This document shows positions 1 to 7,693 of a stretch of DNA of 18,712 nucleotides, piece after piece (positions within the stretch are counted from its first letter, which is position 1; every line of letters begins with the position of its first letter). The position numbers and the translations under genes are program-made. The notes under the pieces are model-generated. The model did no database searches, was not told where the DNA came from, and saw nothing but the letters and a program-made list of their open reading frames with translations. Location: the NCBI GenBank assembly GCA_036502765.1, contig DASXXX010000268.1:1-18712 (forward strand), given 5' to 3'. The DNA comes from DASUAS01 sp036502765 (GTDB taxonomy: Bacteria; Actinomycetota; Acidimicrobiia; IMCC26256; DASPTH01).

Positions 1-246
1 GTGTTCGGTGTCGGCACCGAGATCCACATGGTGCAACGCATGGCGAACGAGCACCCCGACGTCACGGTGGTGTCGCTCGATCCGCTCATCTGCCCGTGCT
101 CCACCATGTTCCGCATCGACGGTCCGCACCTCGCGTGGGTGCTGGAGTCGCTCGTGCAGGGTGAGGTGGTCAACCAGATCGTCGTCGACGCGCAGACGAC
201 GGAGTGGGCACGCGTCGCGCTGCAACGCATGCTCGACATCACCTGA
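1..246 (+). CDS. nadA: Quinolinate synthase NadA, C-terminal fragment (5' end outside window)
   Basis: This is the last 81 codons of quinolinate synthase, the 4Fe-4S enzyme that condenses iminoaspartate with dihydroxyacetone phosphate to quinolinate in de novo NAD synthesis in the cytosol. The visible sequence starts in the conserved GVGTEIHMV segment. It continues through CPCSTMFRID, which should hold the last cluster-ligand cysteine, then PHLAWVLESL and the terminal ALQRML helix typical of actinobacterial NadA. The GTG at base 1 is an internal valine codon, not a start, because the family is about 300-400 residues long and its N-terminal part is missing. The gene ends with TGA and is followed 38 nt later by the first glycan-cluster gene on the same strand. 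No terminator hairpin is evident between them, so read-through is possible. Confidence 0.9.
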   Translation: MFGVGTEIHMVQRMANEHPDVTVVSLDPLICPCSTMFRIDGPHLAWVLESLVQGEVVNQIVVDAQTTEWARVALQRMLDIT

Positions 247-284
247 GCAATGATCGCGGTTCAGCTGGGACGTAGGCCCGCCGA

Positions 285-1241
285 TTGATCGACATGTCCC
301 GCATGTGGGGCCGCGCTCGGCGCGGCGTGACCAATGCGACCTCGTATGTGCGTGGCGCGCACAGCTTGGGCGCGATCCTGGACGCGCAGTCGACGCTCGT
401 CGCCGACTCAATCCTGACCGGTTGGCGCTCATGCCCGCCGACATCGATCTCCGAGGCAGAGTTCCGGGTCTTCTCGCAGTGGGGGGAAGACGGCATCATC
501 CAGTGGTTGGTGCGTTCGATGCCGGATCTGCCGCGCAGCTTCGTCGAGATCGGCGTCGAGTCGTATCGCGAGGCGAACACGCGCTTCCTGCTCACCCACG
601 ACCACTATCGCGGCGTGATCGTGGACGCCGGGGGAGACCACGTGCGGTTCACCCGCAAGCGCGGGCTCGCGTGGCGCCACGATCTCGAGGTCGTCTCCGC
701 CTTCGTGACCAAGGACAACGTCAACGACCTCCTCCAGTCGGCGGGAGCCTCGGGTCAGATCGGGCTCTTCTCACTGGATCTCGACGGCGTCGACTACTGG
801 GTGCTCGAAGCGCTCGACGTCGTGCAGCCGCAGATCGTCGTTTGCGAGTACAACGCGCTCTTCGGCCCGACCGCGGCCGTCACTGTCCCCTATCGACCGG
901 ACTTCGACCGCCTCCAGGCTCACCACAGCGGGCTGTACTTCGGAAGCTCGCTCGGAGCACTGGATTCGGTGCTGGGGCCGCGCGGCTACCGACTCGTCGG
1001 TTGCACGAGCAGCGGCGTGAATGCGTTCTGGATCCACGAGGACGCCGGCGCCAGCATCCCCACGCAGAGCGTGCAGGACGCGTTCCGAACGTGCGGGGTG
1101 CGCCAGGAGAGGGATGAATCAGGAGCCCTGACCTACCGGAGTGCCGCCGCCGCGGCACGCTCGACGATCGCGTCGATGCCTCTGTTCGATGTGCGAGCTG
1201 GAACCACGACCACGGTCGGTGCCGTCGTCGACCCGCGTTGA
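285..1241 (+). CDS. FkbM-like / SAM-methyltransferase-fold protein
   Basis: A 318-residue protein resembling the group of FkbM-related proteins that carry a [FY]SQ.GEDG motif. Here it is FSQWGEDGII at residues 63-72, followed by FVEIGVE (86-92), which occupies the place of the glycine-rich SAM-binding motif I. Further conserved-looking blocks are DLDGVDYWVLE (165-175) and VCEYN (186-190). No signal peptide or membrane segment is apparent. The likely role is methylation or another modification of a sugar or lipid-linked glycan, but only the fold is suggested and the substrate is unknown. The chosen start is TTG at 285, with an in-frame ATG at 294 as an alternative. GGGA at 267-270 is the only weak Shine-Dalgarno-like sequence and is farther than ideal. 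A second, canonical FkbM gene follows on the same strand after about 136 nt. Confidence 0.65.
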   Translation: MIDMSRMWGRARRGVTNATSYVRGAHSLGAILDAQSTLVADSILTGWRSCPPTSISEAEFRVFSQWGEDGIIQWLVRSMPDLPRSFVEIGVESYREANTRFLLTHDHYRGVIVDAGGDHVRFTRKRGLAWRHDLEVVSAFVTKDNVNDLLQSAGASGQIGLFSLDLDGVDYWVLEALDVVQPQIVVCEYNALFGPTAAVTVPYRPDFDRLQAHHSGLYFGSSLGALDSVLGPRGYRLVGCTSSGVNAFWIHEDAGASIPTQSVQDAFRTCGVRQERDESGALTYRSAAAAARSTIASMPLFDVRAGTTTTVGAVVDPR

Positions 1242-1324
1242 GCGAAACCGCGATGTCGACGACATGCGGCGTCGCTCTCTCGCGCGGCGCCCGCGTGCTC
1301 CGATCGTCGCAGCCGCTGGTGCAT

Positions 1325-1369
1325 TCGAGTGCAGGGGTCGCAAGCACGTCGAGTGCGAACAAGTACCCT
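1325..1369 (+). promoter_or_regulatory. Possible promoter/operator upstream of the FkbM gene
   Basis: The octamer TCGAGTGC occurs twice, at 1325-1332 and 1349-1356. Each copy sits in an imperfect dyad: GCATTCGAGTGC (1321-1332) and GCACGTCGAGTGC (1344-1356). Eight bases further is TACCCT (1364-1369), an actinobacterial-type -10 (TANNNT), which lies 8 nt before the ATG at 1378. That ATG has no Shine-Dalgarno sequence, so a leaderless or near-leaderless transcript is possible. No convincing -35 box was found. The whole reading is inference. Confidence 0.22.
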
Positions 1370-1377
1370 CACCGCTG

Positions 1378-2346
1378 ATGTCGATTGCAGGGCACCTGCG
1401 AGCGATTCGCGAACTCGCGGCCGACCCGAAGACGCTTGGTATGGCCGGCCGGTTGGCGCTTCGTCTCCGTGAGCATCGGCCGTGGTACGCAGGCACCTGG
1501 TTCGCCGCGCAGATCACCGAACCCGAGGAGCGTCGCGCCTTTGCGCTCGGCTTGCTCGCCGACGATGGCATGGTGCTCACCTTCGAACGAGATGGCATCA
1601 CGTGGACTGCCGACATCGACTCCACGGAGATCTGCCTCGGACTCGTCACCAAGGGCAGCTACCAGGGCGAAGAATTCTCGGCTGTCCTCGACTGGGTTCG
1701 GGCGAACCGTGGCAGTCGCTCAACGATCATCGACGTTGGTGCGAACATCGGAACGACGAGCATCCCGTTCGCGCAAGCCGGCTACAGCGTCCTCGCGATC
1801 GAGGCGGTTCCATCCACCTTCGAACTGCTCTGCACGAACGTCAGCCGCAACAACCTCGAGGAGCAGGTTCGGTGTGTCCCCGTGGCGGTTTCGCAGGACG
1901 ACACCGTGACCATGCTGTTGGCCGGACCCTCAGGAGTGAGCGAGTCACTCGGCAGCGGTTCGCCCGAACGCACGTCGGAGGGGCGGGCCGTGATCGAACG
2001 TGTGGATGTGCCAGGTGAAGGACTTGCAAGCATCGTGGATCGACACCAACTCGCACCCGAATCCATCGCTCTAGTGTGGAGTGACACGCAAGGCGGCGAG
2101 ACCGGAGTCATCAGAACGGGCGCTGATATCTGGCGGTCGGTTCCGCTGTATGCGGAGTTCTGGCCCGAGGGACTCGAAGCACATGGAGGACTCGACGACT
2201 TCGTGGACGAGGCGTCTCGATGGTTCTCCTCGTTCGTCACCGTTGCCGCGATGTCGACGCCACGCCCGGTCCGAGAACTTCACGACCTCGCAGGGAAACT
2301 GAAGACGGATGGGACCAACACGACCGACGTCCTGCTCGTTCCGTAG
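1378..2346 (+). CDS. FkbM family SAM-dependent methyltransferase
   Basis: A 322-residue FkbM-type methyltransferase, a family of SAM-dependent enzymes that mostly O-methylate sugars or polyketide-derived hydroxyls. The SAM-binding motif I is IIDVGANIGTTSIPFA around residues 117-132, with the acidic motif II at AIEAVPSTFELL (140-151) and the FkbM-typical NVSRNNLEEQVRCVPVAVS block next. The N-terminal ~100 residues are an extra domain before the catalytic core. The frame stays open upstream to 1141, with another in-frame ATG at 1264. However, the upstream part is arginine-rich low-complexity sequence overlapping the preceding gene, so ATG 1378 is preferred although it lacks a Shine-Dalgarno sequence. 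It follows another FkbM-like gene and precedes a GT4 gene by 45 nt on the same strand, which supports a role in glycan methylation. Confidence 0.8.
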   Translation: MSIAGHLRAIRELAADPKTLGMAGRLALRLREHRPWYAGTWFAAQITEPEERRAFALGLLADDGMVLTFERDGITWTADIDSTEICLGLVTKGSYQGEEFSAVLDWVRANRGSRSTIIDVGANIGTTSIPFAQAGYSVLAIEAVPSTFELLCTNVSRNNLEEQVRCVPVAVSQDDTVTMLLAGPSGVSESLGSGSPERTSEGRAVIERVDVPGEGLASIVDRHQLAPESIALVWSDTQGGETGVIRTGADIWRSVPLYAEFWPEGLEAHGGLDDFVDEASRWFSSFVTVAAMSTPRPVRELHDLAGKLKTDGTNTTDVLLVP

Positions 2347-2391
2347 CGACTCGGAATCACTGGCTTCGCCCAGTCAGTTGGACGTGTCGAC

Positions 2392-3594
2392 ATGACCAAG
2401 GCCTCCGTGCGCGGATGGGTTAGGAGGCGAATCCGAGACGCGCTGTTCTGGGCTGCCGGTTGGGCAGTTCGGGCCCTCCAGGTACGAGTGCAGCGCTCGC
2501 GGAAGACTCGCGCGCAATTGCCTCATCGCGACTTTCGAGTCGTCCACGTCTCGCCATCGTGGTTCGGAGACGAGTCCATGATCGGTGGCGGAGAGCGTTA
2601 CCCGATGTGGCTCGCGGATGAGATGGCACACCAGGTGCCGACCACCCTCGTGACCTTCGGCTCGAAGCGGCGGTCATTCCAACGCGGCAGCTTGCAGGTC
2701 GAGGTGTATCCGGTGCGCCGGTTTGCGTCAGGAGCGAAGTGGGACCCAGTGTCCATTCGCTTTGTCGGAGTGCTGCGGCACTACGACGTCGTTCACGTCC
2801 ACCAGTTCCGGACTTTCGTCTCGAATCTCTCCGTCACATCTGCGGCGTTCTTGAACAAGCGAGTGTTCCTCACCGACCATGGCGGGTCTGCGCTCCACCT
2901 TCCGGATACTTCCCTGCTCGGCAAGCTGGTCGATGGAGTGCTTCCTGTGTCGCAGTTCTCACAACTCGAGCTGCATCTGGATCGTCCGACTCGCGTGATA
3001 GGCGGAGGGGTGCCCGACGAGATGCTGGCGCCTCTCGAACACCGAGAACGTCTGGGTGTGTTGTTCGTCGGACGGCTTCTCCCCCACAAGGGCGTCGAGT
3101 ACCTCATCAAGGCGGTCGAGCCCGATGTCCCACTGGTGGTCATCGGACGGGCCTACGACGACGTCTACTTCGAACGGCTCCAGCAACTCGCTGCGGGCAA
3201 GAGCGTCCGGTTCATCACCGACGCCGGCGACGACACACTGGCCGACTGCTACCGCCAGGCTGTCGTCACGGTGCTCCCTTCGGTCTACACCGATGAAGAT
3301 GGACGAACGGCCGCGGCGCCGGAGTTGCTGGGGCTCGCGCTGCTCGAGAGCATGGCCTGCGGCACTCCGGTCATCTGCACCGATGTCGGCGGCATGCCGG
3401 AATTCGTCGACGACGGGATCACCGGCTACATCGTGCCGCCCAATGACATCGAAGCGCTGCGGGAGCGCATCCACCGCCTCATCGCCGACGCATCTCTGGC
3501 TCGACAGATGGGACTACGAGCACGCGACTTCGTACAGCAGAACAGCACCTGGGCACATGTCGTGGATCGGTGTCTGGATGCTTACGAGGCCTAG
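2392..3594 (+). CDS. Glycosyltransferase family 4 (GT-B fold)
   Basis: A 400-residue retaining glycosyltransferase with two Rossmann-like halves. The acceptor-side N-terminal domain shows GGGERYPMWLADEMA (65-79) and DVVHVHQFRTF (132-142). The donor-binding C-terminal domain starts at LFVGRLLPHKGVEYLIKAV (224-242) and carries the EX7E pair (E311 and E319) in ELLGLALLESMACGTPVI, followed by DVGGMPEFVDDGITGYIVPP. It would transfer a nucleotide-activated sugar to a lipid-linked or other acceptor at the cytoplasmic face; donor and acceptor cannot be read from sequence. Before the ATG there is a small dyad, ACTGG/CCAGT at 2359-2374, and no clear ribosome binding site. The gene ends 4 nt before the stop codon of the convergent GT8 gene. 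Confidence 0.88.
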   Translation: MTKASVRGWVRRRIRDALFWAAGWAVRALQVRVQRSRKTRAQLPHRDFRVVHVSPSWFGDESMIGGGERYPMWLADEMAHQVPTTLVTFGSKRRSFQRGSLQVEVYPVRRFASGAKWDPVSIRFVGVLRHYDVVHVHQFRTFVSNLSVTSAAFLNKRVFLTDHGGSALHLPDTSLLGKLVDGVLPVSQFSQLELHLDRPTRVIGGGVPDEMLAPLEHRERLGVLFVGRLLPHKGVEYLIKAVEPDVPLVVIGRAYDDVYFERLQQLAAGKSVRFITDAGDDTLADCYRQAVVTVLPSVYTDEDGRTAAAPELLGLALLESMACGTPVICTDVGGMPEFVDDGITGYIVPPNDIEALRERIHRLIADASLARQMGLRARDFVQQNSTWAHVVDRCLDAYEA

Positions 3595-3598
3595 GTTC

Positions 3599-4537
3599 TC
3601 AGCCTCGGAGCAAAACTCCACCGGCACGCCGCGCTCGAGTGGCGAGAACGCGCGTGCGGCTCAGCGGCGAGTCGTCCGGTCGCCAGCCGGCCCAAGCGGT
3701 GCGGTCCAACGCATCGAACCAAGCGTCGCGGAACGGTGACGCCGAGCGTGGCTCCCACGGCTTCGGTCGCCCCGTGAACGAAGTGAAGTGCACGATGTCG
3801 GGATGCTCCGTCGCGCGCGTTATTTCCTCGCGCGACTCGACGATCCAGGAGAGCGAACCATCGTCGAAGTGACCGCTCTGCGCGTTCCAGTGCGGAGCGA
3901 GCGCGGTCCAGTTGCCATCGGCAACCGAGTTCAGCGCACACTGGTCTCCGTAGAGGAAGGCGTGACGGCGCAGGAGCTCGAGCGTCTGCGCCGGGAACCG
4001 GTTGGCCCGCCACCGGGCCACGGGGATCAGCATGACGCCGGCGTTGAAGTACGGGGTGTCCGGAGCGATCCCCAGCTCTCGCCAGTCGAGGCACAACGGC
4101 GACGCCGCCCACGGGCACACGGAGTCGCGCACCGCGGCCAGGTCCGTGTCACCAAGATCTTTGTGCCAGAGGTCCCGCAGTGATCCGAGGACCACGACAT
4201 CGGTGTCCAGATAGATCACGCGGTGCACGTCCGAGGGCAGCAGATCGGTGATGCGCAGCCGGTACAGCGTCGCCGTCGGCAAGTAGCTCGGCAGGATCGC
4301 TGAGTCCAGCACGCTCGACGAGCTGTGGATCCACATGAGTTCGACCCCGTTGTAGGCAGCCGTGGTGACGTCCGAGACCAGGTCCTCGTCGTAGCCGTCG
4401 TGGAGCACGAACACCCGGTGCGGCACACCGCCCGAGAATTCAGAGATCCCCGCGATCGTGACGGCGAGCTGACGACGGAAGTTCCGATCTGCCGCCACGA
4501 CGACGTCGATCGTCTCCGATGCAGTGCTCCCGGCCAT
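3599..4537 (-). CDS. Glycosyltransferase family 8 (LgtC/glycogenin-like)
   Basis: A 312-residue GT-A-fold retaining glycosyltransferase of the GT8 type (galactosyl- or glucosyltransferases such as LgtC). It begins ETIDVVVAADRNF, the usual GT8 entry strand. It has YRLRITDLLP before the metal-binding DXD motif in VIYLDTDVVV (D111, D113), FNAGVMLIPV (164-173), GDQCALN (197-203), and a C-terminal HFTSFTGRPKPW (250-261), where GT8 enzymes usually have their second metal and phosphate-binding histidine-lysine motif. All expected motifs are intact, so an active enzyme is likely. The frame stays open to a GTG at 4618, but that extension is low-complexity, so ATG 4537 is chosen. The gene faces away from the ABC exporter gene across a 137-nt divergent gap and converges on the GT4 gene at its 3' end. 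Confidence 0.85.
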   Translation of the reverse strand: MAGSTASETIDVVVAADRNFRRQLAVTIAGISEFSGGVPHRVFVLHDGYDEDLVSDVTTAAYNGVELMWIHSSSSVLDSAILPSYLPTATLYRLRITDLLPSDVHRVIYLDTDVVVLGSLRDLWHKDLGDTDLAAVRDSVCPWAASPLCLDWRELGIAPDTPYFNAGVMLIPVARWRANRFPAQTLELLRRHAFLYGDQCALNSVADGNWTALAPHWNAQSGHFDDGSLSWIVESREEITRATEHPDIVHFTSFTGRPKPWEPRSASPFRDAWFDALDRTAWAGWRPDDSPLSRTRVLATRARRAGGVLLRG

Positions 4538-4595
4538 GCCGCTGGATCGACAGGTTCGGGAGGCACCTTGACCGCATCCGCCCTCAACCCGACCC

Positions 4596-4630
4596 GAGAA
4601 TCCGCCGATCCCCTCCACATGGCGATTCTC
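4596..4630. repeat. Inverted repeat in the divergent GT8/ABC exporter intergenic region
   Basis: GAGAATCCGCC (4596-4606) and GGCGATTCTC (4621-4630) pair over 10 bp with a single bulged C and a 14-nt loop. The element lies in the 137-nt gap between two divergently transcribed genes. It could be an operator for both genes or a 5'-UTR hairpin for one of them. No flanking promoter boxes are convincing. Confidence 0.4.
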
Positions 4631-4674
4631 CGCTCGGGGCAGCGGATCAGGGACACCACTGGGCTGGGGACGAC

Positions 4675-6432
4675 GTGAAGTTGATCAAGGGCGTCATGGG
4701 TCTCGTGGGCTCTCGGACCCGACGGCAGATCTGGTTGTCCTCCTCCGGGTCGGTGGTCCTCGCCCTGCTCGACATGGTCGCGGTGCTGCTCGTGTTCCCG
4801 CTCATCCAGATGCTGGCCGCGCCACACGCCAGCGATACTCCCGCCGCATTCGGACCGTTGCACAACGCCACCGCACTCGCGGTTGCCGTCGTCGGGCTCT
4901 TCGCACTGAAGAACCTCCTCGCCATCGTGTTCCTGCGCTGGAACCTCCGCTTCATCATCTCGGCCGAGAACGACCTCGCCACTCGGCTGTTCGCGAAGCG
5001 CCTGAGCGTCGCGTCATCGACACTCGGTGCCGGCAACACCGCCGCACTCCAGCGCACGCTCAACGAGTCGCTCCGGCGCGTGTTCATCGAGGGCCTTGCG
5101 TTCGTGCTCCCCGCCATCGCCGACCAACTGGTGATCGTGCTGCTCGCGGTGGTCGTGCTGCTCCTCGCGCCACTCGAAGCGGCCGTGGCGGTGCTCACGT
5201 TCGCGATCGCGGCGATCGGCTACCGGCAGCTCGTCTACGGCCGCACCGGTCGCGCGAGCGCTTCACTGCACGTCAACAACCAGCTCGCCTACTCGATCGC
5301 CAACGAGTCGCTGCGTGCGTCTCGCGAGATCGCGCTCCTCCAGGCGCAGCCGCACTTCATCCGCAGGTACGAGGAGCTGCGTCATCGCCTGGGCGATGCG
5401 CAGGGGACGATTGCGATGAACGAGCAGCTCCCGCGCTCGTTCCTGGAGCTCTGCCTCCTGTTCTGCACCGCGTCGGTGGCCGCGGTCGCTTTCGCGCACC
5501 ACTCGACTGCCACCGCGCTCGCGCTTGTTGCAACGTTCGCCGCCGTTGGCTTCCGCGTGCTCCCCTCGCTCAACCGCGTGCTCCTCGCGTCGTCACGCAA
5601 TCGCACCGCGATCCCCAGCCTCGAGCAGATCCGGAGCGACCTCGCGGAGCCGTCGCCCACCCACGGCGTCGATCCGGAATCGACCGACGAACCCGTGCGA
5701 TCCGTGACCATCGAGCACCTCACCGTGACCGTCGCCGGACGTGAAGCACCGCTCCTCGAAGACATCGACCTGCAGCTCAGCCCCGGAGAGATGGTCGGGA
5801 TCCTGGGCGCGTCCGGCGCCGGGAAGACCTCGCTGGTCAACGCCATGCTCGGGTTCGTTCCCGTGACATCCGGCAGGATCCTGGTGAACGGAACCGTGCC
5901 GGTTACCGCGCCCGGCTCCTGGGGCGGCCGAGCCGCAGTCGTCCCGCAGGACGTCGTCGTCTTCGACGCTTCGCTCCGGGAGAACGTCGGCTTCGGCCAC
6001 GATCCCGACGAGATCGACGACGACCGGGTCCGCTCCGCGCTCGCGCTCGCGCACCTCGACGGTCTGGTGGCCGAGCTGCCCGACGGTCTCGCCACAGTGC
6101 TCGGCGAATCAGGCGCCCGCCTCTCGGGCGGCCAACGGCAGCGACTGGGGTTGGCCCGGGCGCTGTTTCACGAAACCGACGTCCTGGTCCTCGACGAATC
6201 CACCGCAGGCCTCGACCACGCGACCGAACAACGAATGCTCGCGACCCTGCTCGAGTTGCGTCAGGACCGCATCGTGCTGTTCGTGAGCCACCACCGCGCG
6301 GTCATGGACCACTGCGATCGCCTTGTCATGCTCGATGCCGGTCACATCGTGGGTGCCGGATCAGTCGACGATCTCGATGACCTGCTGCCGGATGCACTCG
6401 ACGCGCGCTCGCGTCAGCCCGTCGTCACCTGA
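4675..6432 (+). CDS. ABC-type exporter (TMD-NBD fusion), PglK/MsbA-like lipid or glycan flippase
   Basis: A 585-residue half-transporter with an N-terminal membrane domain (hydrophobic segments roughly at 22-48, 65-88, 143-183 and 255-300) fused to an ATPase domain (about 343-575). The ATPase domain is complete: Walker A GASGAGKTS (378-386), Q-loop Q425 in VVPQD, signature LSGGQ (483-487), Walker B VLVLDE (503-508), D-loop AGLD and the switch histidine in FVSHH (539/540). The length matches homodimeric exporters. In a glycosyltransferase cluster the likely cargo is a polyprenyl-pyrophosphate-linked oligosaccharide flipped to the outer face, as in PglK, but a lipid or drug exporter cannot be excluded. 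GTG 4675 is chosen because GGGGA lies at 4666-4670; TTG 4681 and ATG 4696 are alternatives. Its last 8 nt overlap the 3' end of the convergent GT4 gene. Confidence 0.83.
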   Translation: MKLIKGVMGLVGSRTRRQIWLSSSGSVVLALLDMVAVLLVFPLIQMLAAPHASDTPAAFGPLHNATALAVAVVGLFALKNLLAIVFLRWNLRFIISAENDLATRLFAKRLSVASSTLGAGNTAALQRTLNESLRRVFIEGLAFVLPAIADQLVIVLLAVVVLLLAPLEAAVAVLTFAIAAIGYRQLVYGRTGRASASLHVNNQLAYSIANESLRASREIALLQAQPHFIRRYEELRHRLGDAQGTIAMNEQLPRSFLELCLLFCTASVAAVAFAHHSTATALALVATFAAVGFRVLPSLNRVLLASSRNRTAIPSLEQIRSDLAEPSPTHGVDPESTDEPVRSVTIEHLTVTVAGREAPLLEDIDLQLSPGEMVGILGASGAGKTSLVNAMLGFVPVTSGRILVNGTVPVTAPGSWGGRAAVVPQDVVVFDASLRENVGFGHDPDEIDDDRVRSALALAHLDGLVAELPDGLATVLGESGARLSGGQRQRLGLARALFHETDVLVLDESTAGLDHATEQRMLATLLELRQDRIVLFVSHHRAVMDHCDRLVMLDAGHIVGAGSVDDLDDLLPDALDARSRQPVVT

Positions 6433-7627
6433 CACTCGCCAACGAGGTCACCAACTGGGCGAACTCGGCGGCGATCCGGGCACCGTCGAGATGCTCGAGA
6501 ACGGTCTGGCGGCCGGCAGCGCCGAGCTGCTCTCGCCGGGTCGGCGATTCCGCAAGTTGCGCGCACAACTCGACGAGCTCCGCCGTCGTGCGTCCGATCA
6601 GGACGTTCTCACGGTCAACGGCCGGCACGCCCACTGCTGATTGCGGCGTCGAGACCGCGGGCTTCCCCATGGCCCAGGCTTGCAGCAGCGTCGTCTTGAC
6701 GCCGGTGACCGCGACCGCAGGCACGAGAACGACCTTGGTCGTTGCATAGTTCGCACGAAGGTCGTCGACGCGACCGCTGACCGTCGCCCCCGTGGCGCGT
6801 AGCGCCTCGGCGTCGTCGGACTCGATGTCGCCGACGAACCCCCACCGGAGCGCGGGATGATGCACCGCGGCCCAGGCCGCGGCGGCGCGTGCGGGGGCGA
6901 GGTTGCGTTCGAACCGAAACTCGCCGAAGACCGCCACGTCGAGGTCGGGCTCGGCCCCGGTGGGATCCGGCGCGAAGTACGAGACGTCGATCCCGAGCGG
7001 CACGACCACGATGTGATCGGGATCGATGCCGGCTTCGCCCAGACGCTCGCGCTCCTCGGTCGAGATCGCGACGACCACCGCGGCGCGTTCGCTCGTGCGG
7101 CGATAGAGCCGCTTGACGCGGCGCGCCTCGCGCCGCGCGGCGATGGAGTGGAACCAGGTCCGTTCGCGAGGCGCCAAGATCCCGCGTTCGAGGCCCTCCT
7201 CGAGCACGGCGACCACCGGCACGTCGGCTGGTGCGATCTGAGCGAGGTGGGCTGTGACTGGGAGGTGCAGGCAGAGGATGTCCGCGCCACCGCCTTCCAG
7301 GTGCCCTGCGAGCTCGGGTGCGCGCCGCGGAGCGCTCCAACGCGGCAACCGCCCGAACAGATGGTGCCCGACACGCCGCGTCCTGTGCACGATCGGCGAT
7401 CGCATCTCCGACTCGAGCGCGAGGTGCAGCGTGACTCCCTCGACCTGACGCCAGTAGTCGACGGCCGCAGGCGAGTCGACGCCCGAGGAACGCGGCACGA
7501 AGAGGTCGACGTCGGCGACTTGGAGCAGGGCGAGGAGCAGGTCGTGCAACCGGGAGGAGAACCCATTGCGCTCCTCGCGGCCAGGGACGGCGGGAGCAAC
7601 GAAGGTGACTCGGGGTCGTCGCTCCAT
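6425..7627 (-). CDS. GT4-like glycosyltransferase with atypical active-site motif
   Basis: A 400-residue GT-B-type glycosyltransferase. The N-terminus (RPRVTFVAPAVPGREERNGF, residues 4-23) is the usual first strand with a glycine-containing loop. RAAVVVAISTEER (181-193) and VVVPLGIDVSYFAP (207-220) mark the interdomain region. The donor domain includes VAVFGEFRFERN and VGDIES. The segment matching the conserved EX7E region reads VAVTGVKTTLLQAWAMGKPAVST, where the second glutamate position is Gln315 and a Lys311 precedes it. This pattern is seen in GT4 branches with a G.K.K.LE motif, but the Glu-to-Gln change is unusual. ATG 7627 lacks a Shine-Dalgarno sequence; TATGGT on the minus strand (7642-7637) lies 9 nt upstream and could be a -10 for a near-leaderless mRNA. 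It is divergent from the next GT4 gene and probably also acts in glycan extension. Confidence 0.78.
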   Translation of the reverse strand: MERRPRVTFVAPAVPGREERNGFSSRLHDLLLALLQVADVDLFVPRSSGVDSPAAVDYWRQVEGVTLHLALESEMRSPIVHRTRRVGHHLFGRLPRWSAPRRAPELAGHLEGGGADILCLHLPVTAHLAQIAPADVPVVAVLEEGLERGILAPRERTWFHSIAARREARRVKRLYRRTSERAAVVVAISTEERERLGEAGIDPDHIVVVPLGIDVSYFAPDPTGAEPDLDVAVFGEFRFERNLAPARAAAAWAAVHHPALRWGFVGDIESDDAEALRATGATVSGRVDDLRANYATTKVVLVPAVAVTGVKTTLLQAWAMGKPAVSTPQSAVGVPAVDRENVLIGRTTAELVELCAQLAESPTRREQLGAAGRQTVLEHLDGARIAAEFAQLVTSLASVR

Positions 7628-7693
7628 AGCGCACAGACCATATCGGTGCGCAGGATCCCGGAAGCGACCTGCCCCAGCGCCTTGAATGTTCCG

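Noticed and set aside
1..3. GTG at base 1 as the start of a small protein
   Set aside because: The translation is the C-terminal part of NadA, so this codon is an internal valine and the real start is outside the window.
4538..4618. N-terminal extension of GT8 from GTG 4618
   Set aside because: The extra residues are Gly/Ser/Cys-rich without similarity to GT8 proteins, which normally begin just before the VVVAAD strand. The stretch also covers the intergenic inverted repeat.
6857..7693. Long N-terminal extension of the plus-strand GT4 frame
   Set aside because: It would be antisense to the neighbouring GT4 gene, and GT4 homologues start directly before the RFSPDIF/YGGVSRY region. Only the frame from about 7694 is kept.
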